This document shows, one piece after another, positions 18,658 to 28,173 of a stretch of DNA of 64,000 nt (position 1 is the stretch's first letter; every line of letters starts with the position of its first letter). Made by a program: the position numbers and the translations under genes. The notes under the pieces were generated by a model. The model ran no database searches, was not told the origin of the DNA, and saw only the letters and a program-made list of their open reading frames with translations. This DNA is from an uncultured Alphaproteobacteria bacterium (GTDB lineage Bacteria > Pseudomonadota > Alphaproteobacteria > HIMB59): assembly GCA_902613185.1 (NCBI GenBank), contig CACMGP010000001.1, positions 124,001 through 188,000 of the forward strand, given 5' to 3'.

Positions 18658-21600
18658 TTAATTCAATGAAATATTAAGTATTTTGTTATCATTATGAACT
18701 CTTATATTACTTGAAACATTAACTTTGTCTAAATCTAGTAGTTCCTCATAGGAAATATGGTTTATCTGATTTATCAACTCATCATTCTTGATAATGAGTA
18801 AATTATCAATATTAATATTATAAAAGTCATTTTTAATAGCTGATTTAATTTTTACTTTTATGTATTGTGCATGAAGTGAACTTACGTCAAATTTGTCATC
18901 AAAAAGTCTCAAATCAAAAAAACCACTTTCATTTATAACATTTAAGAGAATATATCTTTTACCATTTCTAGTAGTTTTATATTGAGCTTTTACAACATAA
19001 AAATAAAAATTTTCTAAAAATTCAAGTTTATTACTAATTTTTTCTTTAAAAGATGATTGATTAAGGTTTATTAGTATTTTTGTTTGTTTTTTTTGAGAGT
19101 AAAGAAATCCATAGCTTTCAAATTCAGCTTTTATTGGATCAACTGTGGTATAACTTTTATTAAGAAAAAATTGATCATCAGATAAATCATTAAACAATGT
19201 TGCTCCAGATTTTTTTTGTATAATATTTTCTACATTAGCAAATAATTTTGAGATACTCGTATGAAGTGAATTTAAAGAATTTGATAAGATAAGTTTCTCT
19301 ATCTGTCTTTTATTTAACACAGATCTGGATAATCTATCATTAAAATCTGACAGAGATTTAAATTTACCATTTTTATTTCTTTCGAGTACTAATTCTTTCA
19401 TAGACTCCTCGCCTACACCCTTTAATGCAGCTAAACCATAAATAATCTTATCTTCATTTACCATAAATTTATAATCTGAATAATTTATATCAGGCGGCAT
19501 TATTTTTAAATCTTGTTCGTACATTTCATTTAGTATTACAAAAATTTTGTCAGTATTGTTCAATGAATTATTTAGAAGCTCACAGTAGAATTCTAATGGA
19601 AAATGTGCTTTTAGATATGCTGTGTAGTAAGTTATAAAAGCGTATGCAGCTGCATGACTTTTGTTAAATCCATATTCTGCAAATTTTTCAATTAAGGAAA
19701 ATAGTTTCTCTGCATCTTTAGATCTAACCTTTTTGTTTACAGCACCTTTAATAAAATTATCCTTTTGATTCAATAATTCAGCTTTAATTTTTTTTCCAAT
19801 AGCTCTTCTCAATAAGTCTGCTTGACCTAAAGTATATCCTGATATTACTTGTGCAATTTTCATAATTTGTTCTTGATAAACAATTATTCCATAAGTTTCA
19901 CTCAAAATTGGCTCAAGTAAAGGATGGTCATATATTATTTTTTCCTCACCTTTTTTTCTTTTAATAAAACTATCAATAAATTGCATTGGACCAGGCCTAT
20001 TCAAAGCTAAAACTGCTATAACTTCTCCTAAGCTTGTTGGTTTGAGTTTAACCAAAGTGTCAACCATCGCAGCACTTTCAACTTGAAACACTCCACACGT
20101 ATAGCCATCACTTAATAATTTAAATGTTTTTTCATCATTGAAAGGAATTTCATTTAAATCAATAGAAATTTGATTTTTAGCTTTTATTAATTTAAGAGTC
20201 TCATCAATTATGGTGAGATTAGCTAGGCCAAGGAAATCAAATTTTAATAAACCTGCTTTTTCACAATCTTTCATATTATATTGCGTAGCCATTATTTCTG
20301 AGTCATCGTCTTTAAATAAAGGAATATTTCCATAAAGCTTATCGGAAGAGATGATTATTCCTGCAGCGTGTGTAGATACATTTCTTAATGCGCCTTCCAT
20401 TGACTCTGCTTTATCCATCATTGGAGAATCAGCTAAATCACCTAATTGTTCAGAATGATTAGCTCTCAAATCACTAATAGTTAAAGGATGAACAGGATTA
20501 TAAGGTATTTTATTTACCATTCTCTCTACTTCAGAATATGGAACACCTTCTACTCTTCCAATATCCTTTAATATTCCCCTCGAGATCATAGATCCAAAGG
20601 TAATTATTTGTGCAACATTTTGATAACCATACTTTTTTTGTACATACTCAATAACTTCATCCCTTCTTGATTTGCAAAAATCAATATCGAAGTCAGGCAT
20701 TGACACTCTTTCGGGGTTTAAAAATCTTTCAAAAAGTAAACCATATTGAATTGGGTCTACATCTGTAATTAATAAAGACCATGCAACAATAGATCCAGCT
20801 CCTGATCCTCTTCCTGGGCCAACTGGAATTGAATTTGATTTAGCCCATCTGATAAAATCACTAACTATAAGAAAATATCCAGAGAATTTCATTTTTATAA
20901 TAACATTTAATTCATATTCTAGACGATCCCTATAAATTTTTGATTGACTGTTAAAATCCTCAATTGTTATGTTTGCAAGTATTTTTTTTAATCTTAAATC
21001 TAAGCCACTTCTAGATTGTTGAACTATTTCTTTATCTTCATCGGAGTCAAAATCTGATTTAAAATTTGGCAATGTAATAGGTTTTTCTTCAATTAGAAAA
21101 TTAATTTTATTTGCTATTAAATTTGAATTTTGTATTAGTGGTTTTAAATTATAATTTTCTTGATAATTTTTATTTAAAGAATAATTGTTTTTTAAATTAA
21201 ATGAAGTATTTTGTATATATTCACCATTCTTCAGACAATGAAGTATTTTTATTGCATCATAATCTTTGTCTTGTTTGTAAAAACTAAATGAAGATAAAAA
21301 GGAATTAATTTTAGTTTTTTTAGATATTTCATTTAATAGTTTATTATCTAAGTTTTCATCAAATTCAAAAAAAACATCATTTTTAAAAAAATTTTTTAAA
21401 GCTGTGATTTCATCTAAAATAATTTTAAAATTATTTGTATTGATTTTTAAATTCTCGAAATAACTAAATAACCCCCCTAATATTAAAATGTTACCATCAG
21501 AAAAATTATTAATATTATCTAAAGATAAATAAAAATCATTTTCGGTATTTATATTTGTAGAAAGTATATTGAGATTTTTAAAACCTATTTCATTTTTACA

Positions 21601-21843
21601 AAGAAAAGTAAGTCTTGATTTGTGTTTTAATTTTGAAATAAAATCAAAATCTAATCCTATAATTGGTTGAATACCCTTATTTTTACATTTAGTTGAAAAT
21701 TCAAGAACTCCCGATAATAATTTATAGTCTGTTAATGCCATAGCAGGTAATTTTTTCCTTTCAGCAAAATTTACTAAATCCTCAATTTTAATATTGGACT
21801 CGCAAATAGAATAATTTGAATAATTTCTTAGAGGTATTAGCAT
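18658..21843 (-). CDS. dnaE: DNA polymerase III alpha subunit
   Basis: Replicative polymerase. The 1061 residues run: PHP domain (about 1-260), polymerase palm with SVPVGPGRGSGAGS-like motif (here IPVGPGRGSGAGSI) and the catalytic PDFDIDF, then fingers, a helix-hairpin-helix region (YGLAALKGVGEES) and a C-terminal OB-fold. It is about 100 residues shorter than E. coli DnaE. The PHP metal-site segment that reads HLRVHSDYS in E. coli reads PLRNYSNYS here, so the histidines are gone and PHP nuclease activity is unlikely. The gene overlaps lolD by 7 bases upstream. Confidence 0.96.
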   Translation of the reverse strand: MLIPLRNYSNYSICESNIKIEDLVNFAERKKLPAMALTDYKLLSGVLEFSTKCKNKGIQPIIGLDFDFISKLKHKSRLTFLCKNEIGFKNLNILSTNINTENDFYLSLDNINNFSDGNILILGGLFSYFENLKINTNNFKIILDEITALKNFFKNDVFFEFDENLDNKLLNEISKKTKINSFLSSFSFYKQDKDYDAIKILHCLKNGEYIQNTSFNLKNNYSLNKNYQENYNLKPLIQNSNLIANKINFLIEEKPITLPNFKSDFDSDEDKEIVQQSRSGLDLRLKKILANITIEDFNSQSKIYRDRLEYELNVIIKMKFSGYFLIVSDFIRWAKSNSIPVGPGRGSGAGSIVAWSLLITDVDPIQYGLLFERFLNPERVSMPDFDIDFCKSRRDEVIEYVQKKYGYQNVAQIITFGSMISRGILKDIGRVEGVPYSEVERMVNKIPYNPVHPLTISDLRANHSEQLGDLADSPMMDKAESMEGALRNVSTHAAGIIISSDKLYGNIPLFKDDDSEIMATQYNMKDCEKAGLLKFDFLGLANLTIIDETLKLIKAKNQISIDLNEIPFNDEKTFKLLSDGYTCGVFQVESAAMVDTLVKLKPTSLGEVIAVLALNRPGPMQFIDSFIKRKKGEEKIIYDHPLLEPILSETYGIIVYQEQIMKIAQVISGYTLGQADLLRRAIGKKIKAELLNQKDNFIKGAVNKKVRSKDAEKLFSLIEKFAEYGFNKSHAAAYAFITYYTAYLKAHFPLEFYCELLNNSLNNTDKIFVILNEMYEQDLKIMPPDINYSDYKFMVNEDKIIYGLAALKGVGEESMKELVLERNKNGKFKSLSDFNDRLSRSVLNKRQIEKLILSNSLNSLHTSISKLFANVENIIQKKSGATLFNDLSDDQFFLNKSYTTVDPIKAEFESYGFLYSQKKQTKILINLNQSSFKEKISNKLEFLENFYFYVVKAQYKTTRNGKRYILLNVINESGFFDLRLFDDKFDVSSLHAQYIKVKIKSAIKNDFYNINIDNLLIIKNDELINQINHISYEELLDLDKVNVSSNIRVHNDNKILNISLN

Positions 21844-22472
21844 TCTTTTATTGATTTATCTTCAATAGTATAAGACTTATCAAAAAGTGGACGAAATGAA
21901 ATATCATGACTTGCTATTATTGTTGATAAATTGAATTTTTTAGAACTATTTAATATAAGATCGACTACCAACTTTGCATTTTCTTTATCTAAATAACTTG
22001 TAGGTTCATCAGCTATTAATAGTTTAGGGCTATTAACTAGAGCTCTTGCAACACAGACTCTTTGTTTTTGTCCATTTGATAACTGATTAGGATATTTAAA
22101 TTTAAAACGACCCATATTTAAATAGGATAAGATTTTTTCAATTTTTCTCTTATCATTACTTTTTAATTTAATGTTATCGAAAATATTTAATTCGGAAATT
22201 AGATAATGATCTTGAAATATAATACCTATATCGTCTTTCAGGAGTTCAAAATGATTTTTTACTAATTTGCCATCAAAGTAAATATTTCCAGAGTCTATGT
22301 TATCTAATCCTGATATTAAGTTTAATAAGGTAGACTTACCACAACCTGAAGGACCAAATAAAAAAATATTTTGATTATGATCTACTGATAAATTTAATTT
22401 ATTAATTACTTGTAAGTTTCCTATCTTTGATAAGTATGATTTAGAAATATTTTTTAGTTCTAGTAAGCTCAT
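21837..22472 (-). CDS. lolD: Lipoprotein-releasing ABC transporter ATPase LolD
   Basis: ATP-hydrolysing subunit of the Lol system that releases outer-membrane lipoproteins from the inner membrane. The 211 residues contain Walker A (GPSGCGKSTLL), the Q-loop region, the ABC signature LSNGQKQR, Walker B with LLIADEPTSYLD, and the switch His in ASHD. It overlaps the partner permease gene by 4 bases, which supports LolD over other ABC ATPases of the MacB/FtsE group. Confidence 0.9.
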   Translation of the reverse strand: MSLLELKNISKSYLSKIGNLQVINKLNLSVDHNQNIFLFGPSGCGKSTLLNLISGLDNIDSGNIYFDGKLVKNHFELLKDDIGIIFQDHYLISELNIFDNIKLKSNDKRKIEKILSYLNMGRFKFKYPNQLSNGQKQRVCVARALVNSPKLLIADEPTSYLDKENAKLVVDLILNSSKKFNLSTIIASHDISFRPLFDKSYTIEDKSIKEC

Positions 22473-23656
22473 CTTAGTATTAGATTTGGTTTAATTCTAA
22501 ATATTCTCAATATAGGAATATAAGATGCGATTAAACTTGCAAAAAGAGAAATACTTACAATAAATACAATGTCATTTAATTTAATACTATAGGGCATTGA
22601 TGCTAAATATCTTATTTCATTATTCCAAAGTTCAAAATTTAACAAATAGGATAAAAAACTTTCAACTGAGTCAATATTTGTTGACAGTAATAATCCTAAA
22701 CAAGTCCCTATCACGATAGAGAAAAATGATATGAAGAAAGAATTTATAAAAAATAAAAAACAAATTCTTGATTGCTTTATACCCAATGCTTTTAACAAAA
22801 CAATATCTTTATATTTTTCTTTAATAAAAAAAATTTGATTTGAAATTATTGTAAATGACGAAATTACAATAATAAAAAAGAGAATTACAAACATAACATT
22901 TTTTTCAGTAGATAATGCTTGAGCTAAGGTTTGATTTTGGTCCTCCCACGTTGAGTAGTTTAGGCCATTTAAATCGCTATTATCAAAGTCATTATTATTA
23001 AAATAAACATCTATGACTTTATTGCTTGTATTATTTTTAAATTGATCGATATTGCTAAAAATAAAATATTTATCAAAGTCATATACTCCTGTATTAAATA
23101 TTCCTTTGATATTTAATTGTCTTGAATTTAAAACAGGGCCCAAAATTGTCATAGAATTTCCAGGTATATTAATTTGAAGAGGCATTCCTACTTTTAGATT
23201 TAGAGATCTTGCTAGTTCTACTCCAATGAAAACCCAATTATCGATATCTTTTTCAATTTCAAATATATTTTGATTAATTTTAGGTATCTTATAGATATCT
23301 TCTTTTTTGAGGGATTTCATTAGCAGACCCTCTATCCCATTTTCATTACTTGTTATTACTCTACTTTGAATATTTTCAACAAAAGATATTGAAGGATTTT
23401 TTTCTTGGATTTTCTTGATTTTATCTTTGTTAGCATTGTAAATAGTAATATCTCCATTAACACCACTTAAAGATTCTACTAGTTGTTCTCTAAAACCATT
23501 CATTACAGACATTACTGTTATTAAAATTGAAATACCTAAAATTAATGCTAATGATGATAAGATTGTTGATACTGAGAATGCTTTATCTTTTTTAAAATTA
23601 AAAATGTAGGAGAAAGATAATTTATGGAGTGTATTGTTCAAATTCAAAATTCTCAA
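22469..23656 (-). CDS. lolC: Lipoprotein-releasing system permease LolC/LolE
   Basis: Membrane subunit of the Lol exporter. The 395 residues show one membrane segment near the N-terminus followed by VMSVMNGFREQL. A periplasmic domain of about 200 residues comes next, then three C-terminal membrane segments (FtsX-like). Only one permease gene is present, as in many alphaproteobacteria, so the complex may use two copies. There is no ATG: the reading begins at TTG 23656, with further in-frame TTGs at 23647 and 23641, so the exact start is uncertain. Any of these overlaps the end of proS. Confidence 0.88.
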   Translation of the reverse strand: MRILNLNNTLHKLSFSYIFNFKKDKAFSVSTILSSLALILGISILITVMSVMNGFREQLVESLSGVNGDITIYNANKDKIKKIQEKNPSISFVENIQSRVITSNENGIEGLLMKSLKKEDIYKIPKINQNIFEIEKDIDNWVFIGVELARSLNLKVGMPLQINIPGNSMTILGPVLNSRQLNIKGIFNTGVYDFDKYFIFSNIDQFKNNTSNKVIDVYFNNNDFDNSDLNGLNYSTWEDQNQTLAQALSTEKNVMFVILFFIIVISSFTIISNQIFFIKEKYKDIVLLKALGIKQSRICFLFFINSFFISFFSIVIGTCLGLLLSTNIDSVESFLSYLLNFELWNNEIRYLASMPYSIKLNDIVFIVSISLFASLIASYIPILRIFRIKPNLILR

Positions 23657-24896
23657 TTTCTTGTTTACTTAAGAATATCTTATCACTGTTAGATCTACTA
23701 ATAAGTTCAATTTGACCACTTTCTTTAAAATTATTACCGATAATCAATGTCCAAGGTATTCCAATCAATTCAGAGTCTTTAATTTTTCTTCCGATGCTTA
23801 AATCTCTGTCATCTAAACTAACATTATCATATTTAGTGCTGAGCAGATTATAAATACTCTCCACATCTGCTATATAGTCAGAGTTTGATTGTATTATAAT
23901 ATTTATCTTAAATGGTGAAATATTAATAGGCCATTTGATACCTTTATCGTCGTGGAATGCCTCTATTATTGCTGCTGTTAATCTGGAAACTCCTATTCCA
24001 TAGGATCCCATATATGGTGTTATTCTTTTTCCATCTTGATTTAGCACAAAGCATTCCAATGGCTTTGTATATTTTGTACCAAAATTAAATATATGGCCTA
24101 CTTCTATACCTCTTCCAATTATCATATCAGATTTTGATTTATCTATCATTTCGTCAGATGCAGAGTACATTGTTGTAATTTCTTCATAACTTTTTTCGTA
24201 TAAATTGGAATCAACTAATTTAGAGTCATAAGCAAGTTCGCTTTCACCAGTATTAGCTAATATTTGAAACTCATGAGATAAATCTCCACCAATGGCACCC
24301 GTCGCAGCTTTTACAGGGATTGGTTGTAATCCTAGATCTAGAAAGGTTTTTAAATAACTTCTAAAAAATTTTTTATAAGTTTCAAAAGCAGCTTCTTCGG
24401 TTAAGTCAAAACTATAGGCATCTTTCATTAAGAATTCTCTACCTCGCATTACGCCAAAACGAGGTCTAATTTCATCTCTAAATTTCCATTGAATATGGTA
24501 GAGATATTTTGGAAGGCCTTTATAAGAATTTACATAATCAGAAAATAAATCTGTAATTACCTCTTCATTAGTTGGTCCATATAATAAATCGTTATCATGT
24601 CTGTCAGTAATTCTTAACATCTCTTTTCCATAGTCTGTATATCTACCACTTTTTTTCCATAATTCTGAAGATTGAATTGTAGACATTAACATTTCATTAC
24701 AACCTATTTCGTCTTGATTATTTCGAATAATATTCTCAATATTTTTTAGGACTTTAAAACCTAATGGTAACCATGTGTATATACCAGAGGTGTGCTGCCT
24801 AATCATCGATGAACGCAACATTAATTGATGGGAAATAATTTTAGCTTCTTTTGGTGACTCTTTTAATGAGTTAAATAAAAGATTTGAGAGTTTCAT
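23622..24896 (-). CDS. proS: Prolyl-tRNA synthetase
   Basis: Class II aminoacyl-tRNA synthetase for proline. The 424 residues carry class II motif 1 (SGIYTWLPLGFKVL), motif 2 (KFRDEIRPRFGVMRGREFLMKDAYSF) and motif 3 (GSYGIGVSR). The editing insertion between motifs 2 and 3 is missing, which is normal for the alphaproteobacterial ProRS type. The gene sits between the DUF1467 gene (4-base overlap) and lolC, a conserved alphaproteobacterial order. Confidence 0.96.
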   Translation of the reverse strand: MKLSNLLFNSLKESPKEAKIISHQLMLRSSMIRQHTSGIYTWLPLGFKVLKNIENIIRNNQDEIGCNEMLMSTIQSSELWKKSGRYTDYGKEMLRITDRHDNDLLYGPTNEEVITDLFSDYVNSYKGLPKYLYHIQWKFRDEIRPRFGVMRGREFLMKDAYSFDLTEEAAFETYKKFFRSYLKTFLDLGLQPIPVKAATGAIGGDLSHEFQILANTGESELAYDSKLVDSNLYEKSYEEITTMYSASDEMIDKSKSDMIIGRGIEVGHIFNFGTKYTKPLECFVLNQDGKRITPYMGSYGIGVSRLTAAIIEAFHDDKGIKWPINISPFKINIIIQSNSDYIADVESIYNLLSTKYDNVSLDDRDLSIGRKIKDSELIGIPWTLIIGNNFKESGQIELISRSNSDKIFLSKQEIENFEFEQYTP

Positions 24897-25093
24897 TTAA
24901 AGTATTCGAATATGTTATTTTCATATCTTATTATAAAAAAAGATACGACCATTGATAGAGCAAATGAAACTAAAAATTTTATTCCTAAATATGACTTTTT
25001 TGGCATACCCTCTTCGAAATCAGATCTTTTAATAGGTAATATTGTCATAAAAATAACCCACCAGATAATAAAAAGTAAAAATAAAAACTTCAT
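24893..25093 (-). CDS. Small membrane protein, DUF1467-like
   Basis: A 66-residue protein with two predicted membrane helices (about 3-20 and 40-58) separated by a short polar loop. The pattern WWVIFMTILP near the N-terminus and its position between rnj and proS match the DUF1467 family of alphaproteobacteria, whose function is unknown. The match rests on a short motif and on synteny. It overlaps both neighbours by 4 bases and so is probably translated with them. Confidence 0.75.
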   Translation of the reverse strand: MKFLFLLFIIWWVIFMTILPIKRSDFEEGMPKKSYLGIKFLVSFALSMVVSFFIIRYENNIFEYFK

Positions 25094-26748
25094 ATCAAAG
25101 ATATGTGTATTAACAATTCAGGCTTTAATGAAAAATTTCTATTATAAGTTTTTCTTGAAACTTCCTCTACTAACCCGCTTAGCGAATTTTCATCTATTTC
25201 CTCCTTGATAAACAATATTTTATTTAGCAAGATATCTTTAATTTCATCTTGAATTGCTTCTTTATTGTAAGAAAAAGGGAAGCCTTTATCAGATATTTGA
25301 AATTTAATAATATCAAATTGTTTGTTTAGAATTAAATTAATACTAACTACACCATTATGAAGGATCTTTCCCCTTTCATTTATAAAATTATCCTCTTCAA
25401 TAATTAGATTTTGAACAACAGGTAGTTTTTTTATAACAAATTGTTCAATTAACTTATGATTTTTATTTACTAAATCTAATTGGCACAAATCTCCACTTAA
25501 GAGAAGATTAGTTTTTTCAATTTTTAAGCTTTTAGCTATTTCTAAATGTTTTTTTAAATGAAGATATTCTCCGTGCATAGGAATTAAAGATTTAGGCTGA
25601 ATGAAAGAGTAAAATTCTTTTATTTCATTTTTTCCTGGATGTCCTGAAACATGAACAAATTCCTCTTCATCAGAGATAATATTTAAGCCTAAGTAACTAA
25701 AAGAATTTTTTAAATACGAAATTGATTTTTCGTTGCCAGGAATTTCTTTTGATGAAAAAATTATATTATCTTTTGCACTTAATTTAATTTGATTATGTGT
25801 ATTATTCGCAATCTTCCAAAGAGCAGAGTTTTTTTCACCTTGGCTACCTGTGCAAATTAAAAGAACTTTATCTTTATTATAATCCTGAAATTTTTTTTCG
25901 TTGAGTATTTCAAAATTTTCAATTAACTTTTCTTCTATAGCAGTATTAATAGCTCTTTTTATACTTCTTCCTACAACAAATATTTTTTTATCATGTTTAA
26001 TCGCATTTGAAATAATGGTTTTAAGTCTTGCAATATTTGATGAAAAACAAGTAACTATAATTCTACCTTTAAGTTTATTAAATAAATTACTAAATGATGG
26101 ATCTAACTCTGACTCTGAGCGTGATATCTCGTTTACACCGGCGTTGGTTGAGTCACCTATAAGTAAGTCAATAGTTTCATCTTTTAATAGCTGATAATTT
26201 TTGTAATCGAAGGGTGAACCAGTAACTGGATTTTTATCTATTTTCCAATCACCTGTATGATAAATATTTCCTTCCAATGTTTTAAAAAATATACCAGTGG
26301 GATCGGGTATAGAGTGAGTTGTCGGAATTAATTGAAATGAAAAATTCTCAAACTCTACTTCTTGAAAGTCCTCAACTATTACAAATTTTTTCTCAAAATC
26401 ATTAATTTTATTGAACTTATGTTTTATATAAGAAAAAGTAAATTGATTGCAATAGATTGGAAAATCAATCTTGTCAAAGTAATACTCTAGCCCTCCAACA
26501 TGATCTTCATGCGCGTGTGTTAGTATCATTGCTTTAGGTTTAATAGATGTATTCAAAAAAATATACGGATCAGGGATAGTTATATCTACACCTGGGAGAC
26601 TATCATCAGCAAATGATATACCACCATCAACTATTATTTGTTCTCCTTTAAAAGAGTATAAATAGTTATTACCCCCTATTTCACCTATTCCTCCAATGGG
26701 CAAAAAATAATTGTTTTTTTTATTATTTAATAATTCTAAGTTTTTCAT
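25090..26748 (-). CDS. rnj: Ribonuclease J
   Basis: Metallo-beta-lactamase/beta-CASP nuclease with endo- and 5'-3' exonuclease activity in RNA processing and decay. The 552 residues show the metal-binding HAHEDHVGG near residue 78, THSIPDPTG and HTGDWKID. The beta-CASP segment includes CFSSNIARL and CTGSQGE, then VSGHPG and PMHGEY. The C-terminal domain is present. It overlaps coaX by 26 bases. This is the standard place for rnj in alphaproteobacteria. Confidence 0.95.
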   Translation of the reverse strand: MKNLELLNNKKNNYFLPIGGIGEIGGNNYLYSFKGEQIIVDGGISFADDSLPGVDITIPDPYIFLNTSIKPKAMILTHAHEDHVGGLEYYFDKIDFPIYCNQFTFSYIKHKFNKINDFEKKFVIVEDFQEVEFENFSFQLIPTTHSIPDPTGIFFKTLEGNIYHTGDWKIDKNPVTGSPFDYKNYQLLKDETIDLLIGDSTNAGVNEISRSESELDPSFSNLFNKLKGRIIVTCFSSNIARLKTIISNAIKHDKKIFVVGRSIKRAINTAIEEKLIENFEILNEKKFQDYNKDKVLLICTGSQGEKNSALWKIANNTHNQIKLSAKDNIIFSSKEIPGNEKSISYLKNSFSYLGLNIISDEEEFVHVSGHPGKNEIKEFYSFIQPKSLIPMHGEYLHLKKHLEIAKSLKIEKTNLLLSGDLCQLDLVNKNHKLIEQFVIKKLPVVQNLIIEEDNFINERGKILHNGVVSINLILNKQFDIIKFQISDKGFPFSYNKEAIQDEIKDILLNKILFIKEEIDENSLSGLVEEVSRKTYNRNFSLKPELLIHISLI

Positions 26749-27487
26749 TTAAAAAAATATGATAAAAAAAAATACCTAAAAGAGTTAAATCTTCTCTATA
26801 AATAAAATTAGTTTTTTTATAGTCGATAGAGGTAGCATATCCACCAGTAAAAATCACTTTAAAATTTCTTTTGTATGTAGTTTTAATTAATTTTATGTAA
26901 GACTCTATCATTATTTTGTATCCCACATTAAATCCAGACATAAGAGCTTGATTAGTATTTTTACCTATGATGCTAGATTTAGATTTATTTGAAAATTTCA
27001 TATTCTTTATACCAGAAGCTAAAGAAATTAGATTTTCATAAGAGGTGGTAAGGCCGGGTAATATCACACCTCCGTAATATTTCTTATTTATAATAATATC
27101 TAATGTAGTGGCAGTGCCTAAATCAACTATGATAAAGAATTTAGATTTTGGATAAATATTTATGGCAGATAAAACATTAATAATTCTATCATTACCTAGC
27201 TGGCGTAAATTAACTGTTTTATGAACTAAACGAGATAATTTTTTTTTATTAATGAAAAATAAACGATTTCGATAGGGTTTTAAATTTTTAATTATGACTT
27301 TTTCTACTTCTGAGACAACAGAGCAAATATAAATTTTAGTATGAGTTTTGAGTTTATTCTTAAAAAAAAGAGTAACTGATTTCAAATCTTCCTTTGAGTA
27401 TCTAATTTGAGAGATTTTTTTTAAATTCTTATCAACAATTGATGAAAATTTTATAGATGTATTTCCAATATCAACTAATAAATTCAA
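26723..27487 (-). CDS. coaX: Type III pantothenate kinase
   Basis: Catalyses the first step of coenzyme A synthesis. The 254 residues carry the ASKHA-fold phosphate motifs DIGNTSIK at the N-terminus, GNDRI, VDLGTATTLD and GGVILPGL. The start is TTG at 27487; no ATG precedes the phosphate loop. It overlaps birA by 4 bases upstream. Order nuoN-birA-coaX-rnj is conserved in alphaproteobacteria. Confidence 0.94.
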   Translation of the reverse strand: MNLLVDIGNTSIKFSSIVDKNLKKISQIRYSKEDLKSVTLFFKNKLKTHTKIYICSVVSEVEKVIIKNLKPYRNRLFFINKKKLSRLVHKTVNLRQLGNDRIINVLSAINIYPKSKFFIIVDLGTATTLDIIINKKYYGGVILPGLTTSYENLISLASGIKNMKFSNKSKSSIIGKNTNQALMSGFNVGYKIMIESYIKLIKTTYKRNFKVIFTGGYATSIDYKKTNFIYREDLTLLGIFFYHIFLNEKLRIIK

Positions 27488-28170
27488 ACTAGTTCTCCAA
27501 AGAAAATATTTTTAGTTGTGTCATCTATTTTGATCTTTAAAGATAAATCTTCATTTACTGATAATATTTCAATAATATTTTTTCCGAAAATTGGATGATT
27601 TAATTTAAAGTCCCTTAGCATATATTGATTAAGATATCTCACTAATTTCTTATTAGAAATTTTTTTTGTTAAATTATGTTCAATAATATCAATAATTATA
27701 TTTGATAAATCGAGAATATTTGATTTTTCATTGATAATGCTAAATAGAGAAACTGAATCGACTATTGGAGAATTGTTTATATTTATTCCTATACCGGTTT
27801 TTAGATATGATTTTTTACCTAAGATGGTTGATTTGACAACAACACCAACTATTTTTTTATTTTTATAAAATAAATCATTTGGCCATTTGTAGTCTAGGTT
27901 AATATTAAAATTAATTTTAAAAAATTTGTGGATTATGTAACAAATATAAAAGTTATTTCTTAAAGCATGTGGGGCTTTTAGTTTTTGATTAATAGTTAAA
28001 TAAATATTACCTATAGGGCTTAACCATTTTTTTTTACCCCTTCCAGTACCTTTAATTTGCCTAAAAGATTGGATATATAAATTATTATTTTTTAAAATTT
28101 TTTTATAATTATTAAAGCCAATAATTTCATCTTGTGTAGAATTAATTGAGTCAAAGATAACTTTATACAA
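27484..28170 (-). CDS. birA: Biotin--[acetyl-CoA-carboxylase] ligase
   Basis: Attaches biotin to the carrier protein of acetyl-CoA carboxylase. The 228 residues cover only the catalytic and C-terminal domains: GTGRGKKKW is the biotinyl-AMP loop, then YKWPNDLFY and KIVGVVVKS, and the C-terminal SH3-like part. No N-terminal helix-turn-helix is present, so it cannot act as the biotin-operon repressor. The start is TTG at 28170. It follows nuoN by 3 bases and probably shares its transcript. Confidence 0.93.
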   Translation of the reverse strand: MYKVIFDSINSTQDEIIGFNNYKKILKNNNLYIQSFRQIKGTGRGKKKWLSPIGNIYLTINQKLKAPHALRNNFYICYIIHKFFKINFNINLDYKWPNDLFYKNKKIVGVVVKSTILGKKSYLKTGIGININNSPIVDSVSLFSIINEKSNILDLSNIIIDIIEHNLTKKISNKKLVRYLNQYMLRDFKLNHPIFGKNIIEILSVNEDLSLKIKIDDTTKNIFFGELV

Positions 28171-28173
28171 TTT

